From positions 186,001-250,000 of the forward strand of contig NZ_AWUN01000002.1 of assembly GCF_000499285.1 (NCBI RefSeq): 64,000 bases of DNA. Reading direction: 5' to 3'. Source of the DNA: Bifidobacterium sp. 7101 (GTDB lineage Bacteria > Actinomycetota > Actinomycetes > Actinomycetales > Bifidobacteriaceae). A model generated the notes under the pieces. The model saw only the letters and a list, made by a program, of their open reading frames with translations. It was not told where the DNA came from and searched no databases. Both the position numbers and the translations under genes were made by a program. This document shows positions 9,512-18,045 of this stretch, piece by piece (within the stretch, counting starts at the first letter, position 1; the number at the start of each line of letters is the position of its first letter).

Positions 9512-11266
9512 TCAGCCCTTGCGGGCCTCCTGGCCCATCCAGTAGGCCAGGGAGCGCAGATCGCCGGCCTCGTAGGTCTTGACGAATTTCTCGACCTGGT
9601 CCGGATCCGAGCAGGTCTCCGGGAACCGCATGTAGCGGGTATCCAGAGGGCTGGCTCCTGTCAGCTTGATGTCAATGACCGAAGACCTGTCGGCCTTGCG
9701 GGCCTCGGAGAAGGCGTGACGGGCATCATCCACCGTGCGCACAGTGAAGCCCAGGGCGCCCATGCCCTCGCCGACCTTGGCCCAGTCGGTGTCGGGCAGA
9801 TCCACCCCGCTCAGGGGCTGATGGCTGTCGTCGCGCTGCTCGGCCTCGATGTAGCCCAAGGACTGGTTGGAGAAGACCACGTTGATGACCGGGGCATGGT
9901 ACTTGAGCTGGGCCAGCACCTCCTCGCCGAGCATGGCGAATCCGCCGTCGCCGCTCAGGGAGTAGACGGTCGATTCCGGATGCTCCAACTTGGCAGCCAA
10001 GGCGGCCGGCACAGCGTAGCCCATGGTGGCGTGCTTGCCGGAGACGGTCCAGCGGTTGGTAGGCTTCAGATGCAGCAGACGCAGGAAGTCGATGTCCACA
10101 TTGCCCACGTCGGGGATGACAATGTCATTGTCCTCAAGCTGCTGATCGATGACGTGGAAGACAGGCTCAGGCCTCAGGGGCGTGCGGGTGTCTTCGTTGA
10201 AGGAGGCCAGCCACTGGTCCCAGTTCTCCTTGCTGCGCAGGCAGGCCCTGTAGAAGACGGACTCCTCCTGATCCTGACCAGCGGCGGTTATCGCCTTGAG
10301 GGCCTCGCGGGCATCGGCCTGGATGGCCAGAACCACGTTGGCCTGGAAGCGCTTGCCCAGCTTGACCGGGTTCAGATCGATCTGGATGACCTTGGTGTTG
10401 GGAGTGACGAACATGGACCCGAAGGGGTTGTCCGAGCCAACCCAGACCGTCAGATCGGAAGTGTAGATGGCCTCCGTGGCGGTCTTGGTGGCCACACGGC
10501 CGGCCGACTGCAGGTAGGCAGGATAGGTGTCCTCCACAATCCCCTTGGCCGGGAAGGTGGAGACCATGGGCATCTTGAAACGCTCGGACATGGCGACCAG
10601 CTCATCGCGAGCACCGGCAGCGCCCTGGCCGAAGTAGAGCAGCGGAGCCTTGGCGGACTGAATGATCTCCACCGCCTTGCTGACCTGGTCGGCCGCAGGC
10701 TTCAGAGGCTCAGGCTTGCGGAAGTTAGATGCAGATGCCACTGGGCGGTCGTCGATCTCGGCCCAGGCCAGATCCTTGGGAATGATGACCACGGAAACCC
10801 CGTGGCTGGCATAGGCGCGGCGGATGGCCTCGTCCACCAGGGCCGGCAGTCCTTGGGCGTTGGTGGCGGCCCGGGCGAATACGGCCACATCGGTAAAGAT
10901 AGGCACCTCGTCCATGGCCTGGAAGAAGTCCATGTTCATAAAGGCCTGGGGCACCTCGCCCACCAGGGCCAGCACCGGCACGCCGTCCTCACGGGCATCA
11001 TAGAGGCCATTGAGCAGATGGACCGCGCCAGGACCAGACGAGCCGAAGCAGACACCAATCCGACCGGTCAGCTTGGCCTCGCCGGCAGCAGCCAGGGCTC
11101 CGGCCTCCTCGTGACGGACCTGGATGAAGTCGATGCGCTCGCGCTCGTTGTGGATGGCGTTCATCATGGAGTCGAAGGAGCCGCCGGGCAGACCATAGAT
11201 GCGCGGCACCCCCCACTGCTCCAGGACGTGAAGAACAGCATCCCCTGCATTGATTCGATTGGCCAT
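9512..11266 (-). CDS. spxB: Pyruvate oxidase (ThDP- and FAD-dependent)
   Basis: 584-residue enzyme of the thiamine-diphosphate family. Seen: N-terminal ThDP Pyr domain with IYGLPGGSFDSMMNAI and the catalytic Glu in QVRHEEAGALAAAGEA; central FAD domain; and C-terminal ThDP-binding motif starting SGDGGFAMLGEEVLAQL and ending NVVFSNQSLGYIE, the GDG-x(about 25)-N signature. It most resembles Lactobacillus/streptococcal pyruvate oxidases, which turn pyruvate, phosphate and O2 into acetyl phosphate, H2O2 and CO2. The membrane-targeting C-terminus of E. coli PoxB is not apparent. Acetyl phosphate would feed the same ATP step as the bifid shunt. A promoter and palindrome lie upstream. Acetolactate synthase is the main alternative call and fits less well. 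Confidence 0.85.
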   Translation of the reverse strand: MANRINAGDAVLHVLEQWGVPRIYGLPGGSFDSMMNAIHNERERIDFIQVRHEEAGALAAAGEAKLTGRIGVCFGSSGPGAVHLLNGLYDAREDGVPVLALVGEVPQAFMNMDFFQAMDEVPIFTDVAVFARAATNAQGLPALVDEAIRRAYASHGVSVVIIPKDLAWAEIDDRPVASASNFRKPEPLKPAADQVSKAVEIIQSAKAPLLYFGQGAAGARDELVAMSERFKMPMVSTFPAKGIVEDTYPAYLQSAGRVATKTATEAIYTSDLTVWVGSDNPFGSMFVTPNTKVIQIDLNPVKLGKRFQANVVLAIQADAREALKAITAAGQDQEESVFYRACLRSKENWDQWLASFNEDTRTPLRPEPVFHVIDQQLEDNDIVIPDVGNVDIDFLRLLHLKPTNRWTVSGKHATMGYAVPAALAAKLEHPESTVYSLSGDGGFAMLGEEVLAQLKYHAPVINVVFSNQSLGYIEAEQRDDSHQPLSGVDLPDTDWAKVGEGMGALGFTVRTVDDARHAFSEARKADRSSVIDIKLTGASPLDTRYMRFPETCSDPDQVEKFVKTYEAGDLRSLAYWMGQEARKG

Positions 11267-11352
11267 GTGAACTCCTTTGCTTCGCCGCGGAAAGGAGGCT
11301 CCGCCACAACGCGGAAGCGTCGGTCCTCCCCGACGTTCGGTCTTACCCTTTC

Positions 11353-11380
11353 ACTATGGCACCTGAGAACGAAGACACAA
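11353..11380 (-). promoter_or_regulatory. Candidate promoter of the pyruvate oxidase gene
   Basis: On the minus strand TTGTGT (11380-11375) and CATAGT (11358-11353) are separated by 16 bases, about 85 bases before the ATG at 11266. The good ribosome-binding site AAAGGAG lies just before that ATG. The call rests on consensus matching by eye only. Confidence 0.4.
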
Positions 11381-11421
11381 GCGGGCCAAGGGTCATGTTC
11401 CTCAAAAGCTTAGTGATTCAC

Positions 11422-11438
11422 CACACATAAGATGTGTG
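11422..11438. promoter_or_regulatory. Palindrome upstream of the pyruvate oxidase promoter
   Basis: CACACAT and ATGTGTG form a perfect 7-base inverted repeat around a 3-base centre, about 40 bases upstream of the putative -35 of the pyruvate oxidase gene. It could be a regulator-binding site. No regulator gene lies next to it. Confidence 0.35.
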
Positions 11439-12446
11439 TAAAGAGCTTCTACAATTTGCATGGTTAAGCATCCATTCAATCCATCAAGGAATGCTGCCAG
11501 CTTTCTATACTTCAAAATTTCAATTATCGTCCATAAAATTATCTTTATGCTTTGCCTATATTATTTTATTCAATAATTATCTAATACAATAAAAGCTGCT
11601 CGCTTTAAAGCGCCGATAACCCAGACATGCTTCTTTTCTTACAGGAGCTTTGTTTCTCAGACCTGCCGTCCGCTACACAATCCCTCCCATGAGGTCTATA
11701 GGTATCTTTATTGATTGAGCCAATCTTTAAAGTCAATAACTACTTATAATGAGGGCGCAGACGTCAATAAATAGATTAAGAATTAGATTCCAATCCACTC
11801 AATTCTCAAATAGAGCAATACTTTCTTTTAAAGTCCTCATGTGCGTAATGGCTTTCCTGACCAATCATCCACGATTACAGGTCAGAGGCAAGATAGAATT
11901 TTATAGCATCACGAACTAAGTCTTTTTCACTCAGCAGCAACGGCAGAACTTATTAGATCTCTGTCAGCCCCCTACCCCCTTTGCAACCAGGAAACAGGAC
12001 ATGCCGATAAAATTGATACCAAGTGAATAATCGTCAAGAAACTGCAGATTAGTTGGTTTAGAGCGAACGGGATATTTACGACGAAACCCATACCTGTCTG
12101 GAACGACCGAGAAATATAATATTCCCACATCTAGACTGAAACAAACTGAGCTAGATTTAGTTGCGTTGTTTCGAAAGCACCCCCATCTTTTCCTTCGGAT
12201 GTCGCTTTGTACCTGTCGGACTTGCCAATCCAGGTCGCCTAGCCAAAACACTCCTTTGCCGATAGAGTAAAAATCTTCTCACCTTTTGAGGAGTCGCCAA
12301 CACTAGATATAAAAATGAATTTTCAACACCTACTGAAGAACGCCCAATCGGTAGAACGCAATACTAAAGCTTGCTCAGTGTCAAACTCCAAAGCCGAAGA
12401 CCATATTGTTGAAGGCATGGGGCAATCTATTCTGTGTGATTCTCCT
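11439..12446. other. AT-rich stretch without a convincing gene
   Basis: About 1 kb with base composition far below the flanking genes. Short open frames exist (for example a 95-codon minus-strand frame at 11964-12251), but none has a ribosome-binding site with a family-like sequence. I see no transposase, integrase or RNA gene. It is probably accessory DNA or remnants between the core genes and tRNA-Arg. Confidence 0.5.
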
Positions 12447-13292
12447 TCATACTTTTTCGACGGTCATCTCCTTCAGGAAGGCTTCACCACTCTCTGTTAT
12501 ACGTAACGTCTTATCGTTTGTCGAGTGGTTTATGCGGTTGCCTGCTCGATGACTACGTGCTGCTCTGGATATATTCTTGCTATCCACAGCATTTCCTAGT
12601 TCATTGGTCAGCCAAGCAATTGCAGAGGTTTTAAGCCCGTTGATGTTGTTATTTTTTGCAAAATATAATGCCCACAGCACCCGATCTGCTTCAGTTTTCA
12701 TTTTCGCATAATCGGGTATACCTTCTATCTGAGGTGAGAATTCGTCTATCTCTGAAAACACTTCCGGCTTTTCTTTTGTGGCTTTATTTGCGCTCCTTGT
12801 TCTGCTAACGTGCGACCCTGCCTTAGGGAACTTGAAGTTACCGTCGAAAATTCCATTAATTTTGTTGGTAATATAGTAATTACCAGGAGTAGCTTCATCA
12901 ATCCAGCCTTCTCTGATAGCACAGTTGAGGTCGCGGGAGAAGTTCTTAGGAGCTATCTCTCGTGCGCGATGAAACTGACTTTTGATTTCCTGCGCCGTAA
13001 ACGAGTTCCCACCATCCTGCATTATGTATTTTCCAAGAGCAACTATTTTTTCCGGGTTTGTCTTTGCGTTCGAGCGGTTAAGCGCATCTCGTGCACTGGT
13101 GACTAATCTTCCGGAATTCTTGTAAGCTGAGGTTCTGTAGCTATCTATAGCTACAGGCATTTTTGTTTCAGCGTTATCTTCGTTCTCTTCAGAGTTGAGC
13201 AATAGGATGATGTTAGCCGCTTGGTCAACAGAAATCGAGTCGTCATAAGTGATTTTACCGCTCATCTTGAGATTAACTGTGTTTGTCGTCAT
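12447..13292 (-). CDS. Hypothetical protein with probable winged-helix segments
   Basis: 281 residues, AT-rich relative to the core genes, not recognised. From about 70 to 145 the sequence has helix-rich DNA-binding-like character, with FTAQEIKSQFHRAREIAPKN followed by a segment ending CAIREGWIDEATPGNYYIT, which resembles a winged helix. A second similar segment may occur near the C-terminus (about 215-275, TSAIAWLTNELGNAV ... LRITESGEAFLKEM). The middle (about 150-205) is charged and linker-like. No membrane segment or signal peptide. It stands alone in a low-GC tract on the 3' side of tRNA-Arg, which suggests horizontally acquired DNA. A regulatory or DNA-binding role is inference. Confidence 0.6.
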   Translation of the reverse strand: MTTNTVNLKMSGKITYDDSISVDQAANIILLLNSEENEDNAETKMPVAIDSYRTSAYKNSGRLVTSARDALNRSNAKTNPEKIVALGKYIMQDGGNSFTAQEIKSQFHRAREIAPKNFSRDLNCAIREGWIDEATPGNYYITNKINGIFDGNFKFPKAGSHVSRTRSANKATKEKPEVFSEIDEFSPQIEGIPDYAKMKTEADRVLWALYFAKNNNINGLKTSAIAWLTNELGNAVDSKNISRAARSHRAGNRINHSTNDKTLRITESGEAFLKEMTVEKV

Positions 13293-13712
13293 ACTCTACA
13301 TCGTATCACATCATTACGAATATGTCGCATTGTAGTACATAACTACATCAACTGTGGTACCAATATTCGTGTATACACACATTCGCATAAATCGCTGTGA
13401 TTTCGTTAGTAATTCATGGCAAGATCTCAGCTTTAGAAAGCGCAAGTCCGTAACTTGAGAAGATCTGAATATCTAGAGCAAATCTGCGTTTTGACGACGC
13501 TCGAACAAGTACCAACTGTATATGTGAAATGATCGCGTTCGGCCATCAAGTGGATTAATCCTGCCAACGGAAACATTTAAATTCGAGCACCCACTATGAC
13601 ATAAGCCAGATTAGTCAGTCTTTTCGTTTTGAACATATCCCTAAACACTGTCCTACTTTAAGACAGCGAAGAGACTATTGATAAAGTCACGTGCCTAATA
13701 ACAATCACGAAG
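13293..13712. other. AT-rich intergenic region next to tRNA-Arg
   Basis: About 420 bases between the hypothetical gene and the 3' end of tRNA-Arg. I see no gene and no perfect copy of the tRNA 3' end that would mark an att site. Confidence 0.5.
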
Positions 13713-13785
13713 TGGGCTCGAAGGGATTCGAACCCTCGACCTTCTGTTCCGGAGACAGACGCTCTATCCGCTGAGCTACGAACCC
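13713..13785 (-). tRNA. tRNA-Arg (anticodon CCG)
   Basis: Full cloverleaf on the minus strand. The acceptor GGGTTCG pairs with CGAGCCC through a G-U; the D arm is GCTC-AGCGGATA-GAGC. The anticodon stem TCTGT/ACAGA encloses the loop CTCCGGA, with anticodon CCG reading CGG. The T arm is GAGGG-TTCGAAT-CCCTT. The discriminator is A and CCA is not encoded. Its 3' end faces the AT-rich tract. Confidence 0.95.
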
Positions 13786-14136
13786 GAGAAACCACCTTAC
13801 AGTGGACATCAGAAATAATAATAGGACACTTTGCGCCTTTACGCATCTAAGCGCGTCTTGCCGTGTCGGTCTGACTCCAGTCACTCTCGGCGTGTTGCCG
13901 CAAGATTCCGGGCGTTTCGCAGGTATCGTGATGGCAAGGCCTCGTGCCACCGCCCCGGTTGCGCCATTGCATCCTCATGCGGTGGCGCGAAGCCGCCAAC
14001 ATTCCCGGATGATCTTCTCTCGGGATAGTCTCCACTGTAGTTCCTTCACCCGGCCATCACAAGCGGCCTTCACATACCTGGACAACTCCAATGGGCCGTG
14101 AACAGCAAATGGTGGCCGCAACCGGCCTACCGTACC
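13786..14136. other. Intergenic region between tRNA-Arg and the CYTH gene
   Basis: About 350 bases that return to high GC. Presumably holds the promoter of tRNA-Arg (leftward) and of the CYTH-domain gene (rightward). No clear gene is seen. Confidence 0.4.
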
Positions 14137-14781
14137 ATGGGAAGCATGGCCATGAATGAGGACGAGGACGATTTCGAGTTCGAGCGCAGATTCTTCTGCC
14201 GGGACCTCCCCCGGGAACTGCTCGGAGAGAGTCGGCCGACCCTGATTGTTCAGAGTTACTACGTGCATGAAGACAACTTCGCCCTGCGGGTTCGCCTTCA
14301 GGGGCAGGTGGATCCGGTGGTGCCCATGACGGCCCGGACCGATGCCCTCCATACCCTGCTTGAGGAGGGCGACCACTTCGACGCTGCCTCAATGACAGCC
14401 AAGGGGCCCTCCGTCGGCGGCACACGCTACGAGGCTGAACGGACCATCGACCCAGGCATCGCCCTGGAGCTGATCCTGCGCGGCGGCATTCCCATAGTCA
14501 AGAACCGGTATGGGGTCTGGCTAGACGAGGACTGGTGGAACCTGGATGTCTTCGGGGACGGCAACGCTCCCCTGGTGGTGGCCGAGGTGGAGCGGACCGG
14601 GCCGGTGACCGACCTGACCATCCCCGACTTCTGCGCCACTGAAATAACCGACGACCCACGGTTCTCCAACGACGGGCTGGCCAACCACCCCTTTGGCGAC
14701 TGGGCGACCGACTTCGACCGGGAGCTGAAAGCCAGCGGACCGCGCTTCCTGACCAACTTCGATGGGAACCGTGAGGCCTGA
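14137..14781 (+). CDS. CYTH (triphosphate tunnel metalloenzyme-like) domain protein
   Basis: About 214 residues. The pattern fits a CYTH/TTM fold: FEFERRFFCRDLP near the start (ExExK-type strand, here E-x-E-R-R), ALRVRLQG, TRYEAERTID, KNRYGVWLDEDWWNLDVF, then LVVAEVE, giving the alternating charged residues that line the tunnel and bind triphosphate and metal. Family members include inorganic triphosphatases and class IV adenylate cyclases; the activity here is unknown. The start is uncertain among ATGs 14137, 14146 and 14152. The last has GGGAAG seven bases upstream. It converges with the thioredoxin/TPR gene, with 12 bases between stops. Confidence 0.72.
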   Translation: MGSMAMNEDEDDFEFERRFFCRDLPRELLGESRPTLIVQSYYVHEDNFALRVRLQGQVDPVVPMTARTDALHTLLEEGDHFDAASMTAKGPSVGGTRYEAERTIDPGIALELILRGGIPIVKNRYGVWLDEDWWNLDVFGDGNAPLVVAEVERTGPVTDLTIPDFCATEITDDPRFSNDGLANHPFGDWATDFDRELKASGPRFLTNFDGNREA

Positions 14782-14793
14782 CCCAGGAACGGT

Positions 14794-15759
14794 TCAGTAC
14801 ATCAGTGTGGATAGACGGCGACGGGCCTTGGCCAGCCGGGGATCAGTCGGTTCAGGAATGACGAAGTACTCCAGCAGACGGCGGCGGATGGGATCGGTCT
14901 GATCCCGGTGCCCGGCCAGAAAGTCCAGCAGGCGATCGAAGGCATCCTGAATCTGGCCGCCGATCATGTCCACATCGGCCACATCCAACTGGGCCTGCAG
15001 GTCGTCAGGGGCATCGGCGGCCGCCTGACGGACCTTGCGGACATCGGCCTTTGCTGAACGGGCCATCAGCAGGCACTTGGCCTGTTCACGCTTGGCCAGA
15101 TCGTCGGTCGAGTCGGCCTGGACCAGCTTGCCATAGGCCTCGGCTGCAGCTGCATAGTCGCCCTCCTGGGCCAGCCGATGGGCCTCTTGATGGGCAGGCG
15201 GGATGGCATCAGCCGCTGACTGGCTGGCCTGCTCATCTTGCCCCTGGTCGTCGGTCTCCTGGTAGGGAGCACTGCCGGTGATACCGGCCTTCTGTGCCAT
15301 CTGAATCACCTGGGGAATGAGCTGATCGGTGATCTGGTTCATCTCCTCATCGGTGGGCAGCCCCTGCAGAATAGGCATGGGCCTGCCGGCCAGCAGGGCG
15401 AAGAGGGCCGGGGCGCCCTGCACCTGGAAGGTCTGGGCGATCTGCGGATTGGAAGCGATATCGATGCGGGAGAGCTGGATGTGTCCCTCCTGGGCGTTGA
15501 CGGCCTGGGCCAGACGGGTGGCCAGAGGGAAGAGGCGGTCGTCGGTGGGCACCCAGAGCAGGATCAGAATGGGGAAGGTGGTCGAGGTCTGGACCATGGC
15601 CTGGAAACTGGCCTCGGTGGTATCGATCACGTAGCCACCGGCTGCGGGCGCACCTCCCTGCTGACCTGGCTCGGCATCGACCTGATGCTTGAGAGCGCCC
15701 AGGTCAACCGCTCCTGCCAGCGAGACACCCGGCTGCCCCTGCCCGTTCTTGTTCGCCAT
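14794..15759 (-). CDS. Thioredoxin-fold/TPR protein, CnoX (YbbN)-like, lacking CXXC
   Basis: 321 residues. After a variable N-terminus (about 1-45), residues 46-150 follow a thioredoxin fold (FPILILLWVPTDDRL ... LSRIDIASNPQIAQTFQVQ ... GAPALFALLAGRPMPILQG). The active-site CXXC is replaced by VPTDD, so it cannot do dithiol chemistry. The rest (about 190-321) is helical and TPR-like (AHRLAQEGDYAAAAEAYGKL, then repeat-like helices ending LAKARRRLSTLMY). The architecture matches CnoX/YbbN, a co-chaperone-like holdase linked to GroEL in E. coli. An acidic Gln/Asp/Ala linker joins the halves. Cytosolic. The function is inferred from architecture. Confidence 0.8.
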   Translation of the reverse strand: MANKNGQGQPGVSLAGAVDLGALKHQVDAEPGQQGGAPAAGGYVIDTTEASFQAMVQTSTTFPILILLWVPTDDRLFPLATRLAQAVNAQEGHIQLSRIDIASNPQIAQTFQVQGAPALFALLAGRPMPILQGLPTDEEMNQITDQLIPQVIQMAQKAGITGSAPYQETDDQGQDEQASQSAADAIPPAHQEAHRLAQEGDYAAAAEAYGKLVQADSTDDLAKREQAKCLLMARSAKADVRKVRQAAADAPDDLQAQLDVADVDMIGGQIQDAFDRLLDFLAGHRDQTDPIRRRLLEYFVIPEPTDPRLAKARRRLSTLMY

Positions 15760-15876
15760 GTCAGTCCTCCTTAACCCCGCGGACGCCGACTGCAGCTTCG
15801 GCCCGCCCTCGATTGCATACTCCTGGAAGCCAATCTAGTCCAAGGCCCGGGCGTTCACCCAGCGCAATCCCGCTCC

Positions 15877-16908
15877 TCAGACCGCCTCCACCTTGATGGG
15901 CTCACGTTCGGCACCCACGGCCCTGATGGGCTCATGCGAGTCCGCAGAAGGCACATAGAGGGCGATCACATTGACATAGGTGACCTTCATGGTGCTGGTG
16001 GGCTTGCCCTGCCCAAAGAGGGCCGTCTCCGCATCCGAAGCAGGCGAGGATTCACGTCCCTCACCTGCCTGCCTGGTCCAGACCGAATCGATCCGGGCCA
16101 CGACCAGGTCGCCTCCATCGGAGGAGTGCATGACCCGCAGCTGCCCCTGTGCCGGGGTGAAGGTCTGCGACTGACTGCCCTTGTTGGCCTCGATCCCCTG
16201 CTGGACCACCTGAGTCAGCGTGCCCAGCGAGTTGCGGAAGTCATCCTGGGCGAACTCCTTGGCATACTTGCTGCCCTGGGGGTTCTGCAGGAGGTCGGCG
16301 TAGCGGCGCACGGCCTCCACCGGCGTAGCCTTGAGCCCCTGATCGTCGCCCTGCCCCATCCTGGCGCCTATGGTGGCCACCGGGAACTTGGGCAACTGTG
16401 CTCCTTGGAAGAGCCGGGCCACACCCCATAGCTTGTAGTTCTCACGGGCGGACTCCTGGTCGAGGACCAAGAGGCGCTTGGACTGCTGATCCTGAGTGGT
16501 GGTGGTAATCGAGAAGACCGAGCGCGGCCAGCCTGGATCGCCGGGGATGACCGTCTGGGCGATGGTGGTAGGAATGGTCGTCTTGGGATCCAGCTGCCCG
16601 GTGGCCCGGGCTATGGTCAGTTCGCTGGTGCGGATCTCCAGCTGGGGACCGCTGACCCGCTGGTCCAGCCCGGCAGGGTCTTTGGCCTCGTTGGCCTGGT
16701 CCAGAACAGCCCCGATGCTCTTGCGGATACGGGCTTCCTGGGCCGGGGTCAGGTTGGGCGCGGGAGCAGTGGTTGCAGTGCTTTGAGGCTCTGTCCGGCG
16801 GGCCTGGGGAACCTGCCCCTCACAGGCGGACAGACCTGGCAAAAGAGCCAAGGACAAGGCCAGCGCAGCTGCAACCGCCACCTTGTTCATCGATTTGTTC
16901 ATACTCAT
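15877..16908 (-). CDS. Predicted lipoprotein of unknown function
   Basis: 343 residues with a lipoprotein signal: basic MNKSMNK, a hydrophobic core, and the lipobox LSAC just before EGQVPQ. The mature part begins with a Thr/Pro/Ala-rich linker and then a domain of about 270 residues without motifs I recognise; RVMHSSDGGDLVVARIDSVW is one conserved-looking stretch. Its start overlaps the stop of the upstream membrane-protein gene (ATGA type), so the two are a translational pair and probably act together at the cell surface. Three close ATGs are possible starts. Confidence 0.75.
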   Translation of the reverse strand: MSMNKSMNKVAVAAALALSLALLPGLSACEGQVPQARRTEPQSTATTAPAPNLTPAQEARIRKSIGAVLDQANEAKDPAGLDQRVSGPQLEIRTSELTIARATGQLDPKTTIPTTIAQTVIPGDPGWPRSVFSITTTTQDQQSKRLLVLDQESARENYKLWGVARLFQGAQLPKFPVATIGARMGQGDDQGLKATPVEAVRRYADLLQNPQGSKYAKEFAQDDFRNSLGTLTQVVQQGIEANKGSQSQTFTPAQGQLRVMHSSDGGDLVVARIDSVWTRQAGEGRESSPASDAETALFGQGKPTSTMKVTYVNVIALYVPSADSHEPIRAVGAEREPIKVEAV

Positions 16909-17972
16909 TGGCGCCCCTCCTCCCCCTCGTGGGCAAGCCTGGCTAGGTAGGAGGCCATCTCCTGGCTGCTGATGACCCTGGTGGACGACATATCATCGGC
17001 TCTCCGGTCGTCACCCTCCTGTTGGTCAGCGACCAGGTTCCGATTGCGTGGATCAATCACCACAGGCGGCCTGGGCGGGGGTCCCGGATCCCCCTGCCGC
17101 GCCTGGCCGCGGGCGTGACGCAGGCGCCGGCCGGAAGCCGGGCTACGCCGATTCCCGAGACCAGGCAGAATGGCGTTGCCCAAAGCCTGGGCCACGCTGA
17201 CTTCGGGAGTCTCCTCAGCCTCCTGTTCAGGCTCGGTCTGCTTACGGCGCTTGACCGGATCCATGGCGAAGACCGTAGCCGAAAGAACAGCCAGCAGGGC
17301 CAGAAGCCCGCCTGCAAAGTAGAAAGGCATGGCAAAGTTGGGCAGTTTGTCGCGCTGCCAGAGCATCTCCAGCCCCAGGGAATGAGCGCCTTGGGGAACC
17401 GCCACCAGCAGGACGGCCTGCGGATCGTCGGTCTTCAGGGACATTGACACGCTGCTGTCGGAGCAGGTGACCTGTTGCCACATATCCGAATCCTGAAAGG
17501 CCACGCCCTGATCACTTTTGACGGACTTGCCAGGACTGGTGTCCCTGCCGACGGACAGGGTCTGCCAATTATCCAGGCCTCGCACCCGGGCCACATCTTG
17601 TCCGGCCGTCCAGCCAGCTGCATCCTTGGCCGTGGTCAGGGCCATACAGACGGCGGGCTTCTGCGAATTCTGATCTGCTGACGCGGCAGTCCCAGTCGAT
17701 GCCGCATCCACGCGCATGGTCACTTTGCTGTCCACCAAGGGAAGCACACCTGGATCGGTCACCACATAGGCCGCCTTGGTGCGCGCATGCGCATCCACAT
17801 GAGCCGAAGGCTTCCAAACCGTGGCATTGAGAATACCCAGCACAATGGCCGTTACAGCCAGCAGTCCGAAGATGGGGGTGACGATGCCGCGCATGATCAT
17901 GCTGTGACGCGAGGGCTTACCAGGCCGCGTCATCTCATCTTTTTCCTCGGGTACTTGCTCCATATTATCCAC
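16905..17972 (-). CDS. Membrane protein of unknown function, paired with lipoprotein
   Basis: 355 residues. A charged N-terminus (PEEKDEMTRPGKPSRH) precedes one transmembrane segment (about 32-50, VTPIFGLLAVTAIVLGILNA). An extracytoplasmic domain follows (about 55-215, with VVTDPGVLPLVDSKVTMRVD), then a second transmembrane segment (AGGLLALLAVLSATVFAM) and a cytoplasmic Arg/Gln/Glu-rich tail ending in VISSQEMASYLARLAHEGEE. No enzyme motif. The start is GTG at 17972 or ATG at 17963, and neither has a strong ribosome-binding site. Couples by 4-base overlap to the lipoprotein gene. The pair looks like a conserved cell-envelope module; its role is unknown. Confidence 0.72.
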   Translation of the reverse strand: MDNMEQVPEEKDEMTRPGKPSRHSMIMRGIVTPIFGLLAVTAIVLGILNATVWKPSAHVDAHARTKAAYVVTDPGVLPLVDSKVTMRVDAASTGTAASADQNSQKPAVCMALTTAKDAAGWTAGQDVARVRGLDNWQTLSVGRDTSPGKSVKSDQGVAFQDSDMWQQVTCSDSSVSMSLKTDDPQAVLLVAVPQGAHSLGLEMLWQRDKLPNFAMPFYFAGGLLALLAVLSATVFAMDPVKRRKQTEPEQEAEETPEVSVAQALGNAILPGLGNRRSPASGRRLRHARGQARQGDPGPPPRPPVVIDPRNRNLVADQQEGDDRRADDMSSTRVISSQEMASYLARLAHEGEEGRQ

Positions 17973-18045
17973 ATTCTACCGTCGGCCCCCTATGAGATGG
18001 TTTCCAGCACCGGGAAATCACCTATAAGCCCTAAACTGGTCTTCT

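Noticed and set aside
9380-11413. Very long plus-strand open frame opposite pyruvate oxidase and ridA
   Set aside because: His/Gly/Val/Leu-rich translation typical of the complement of high-GC genes; no ribosome-binding site and no family resemblance.
11964-12251. 95-codon minus-strand frame in the AT-rich tract
   Set aside because: No ribosome-binding site, and composition (many Cys, Trp, Arg) does not look like a real protein.
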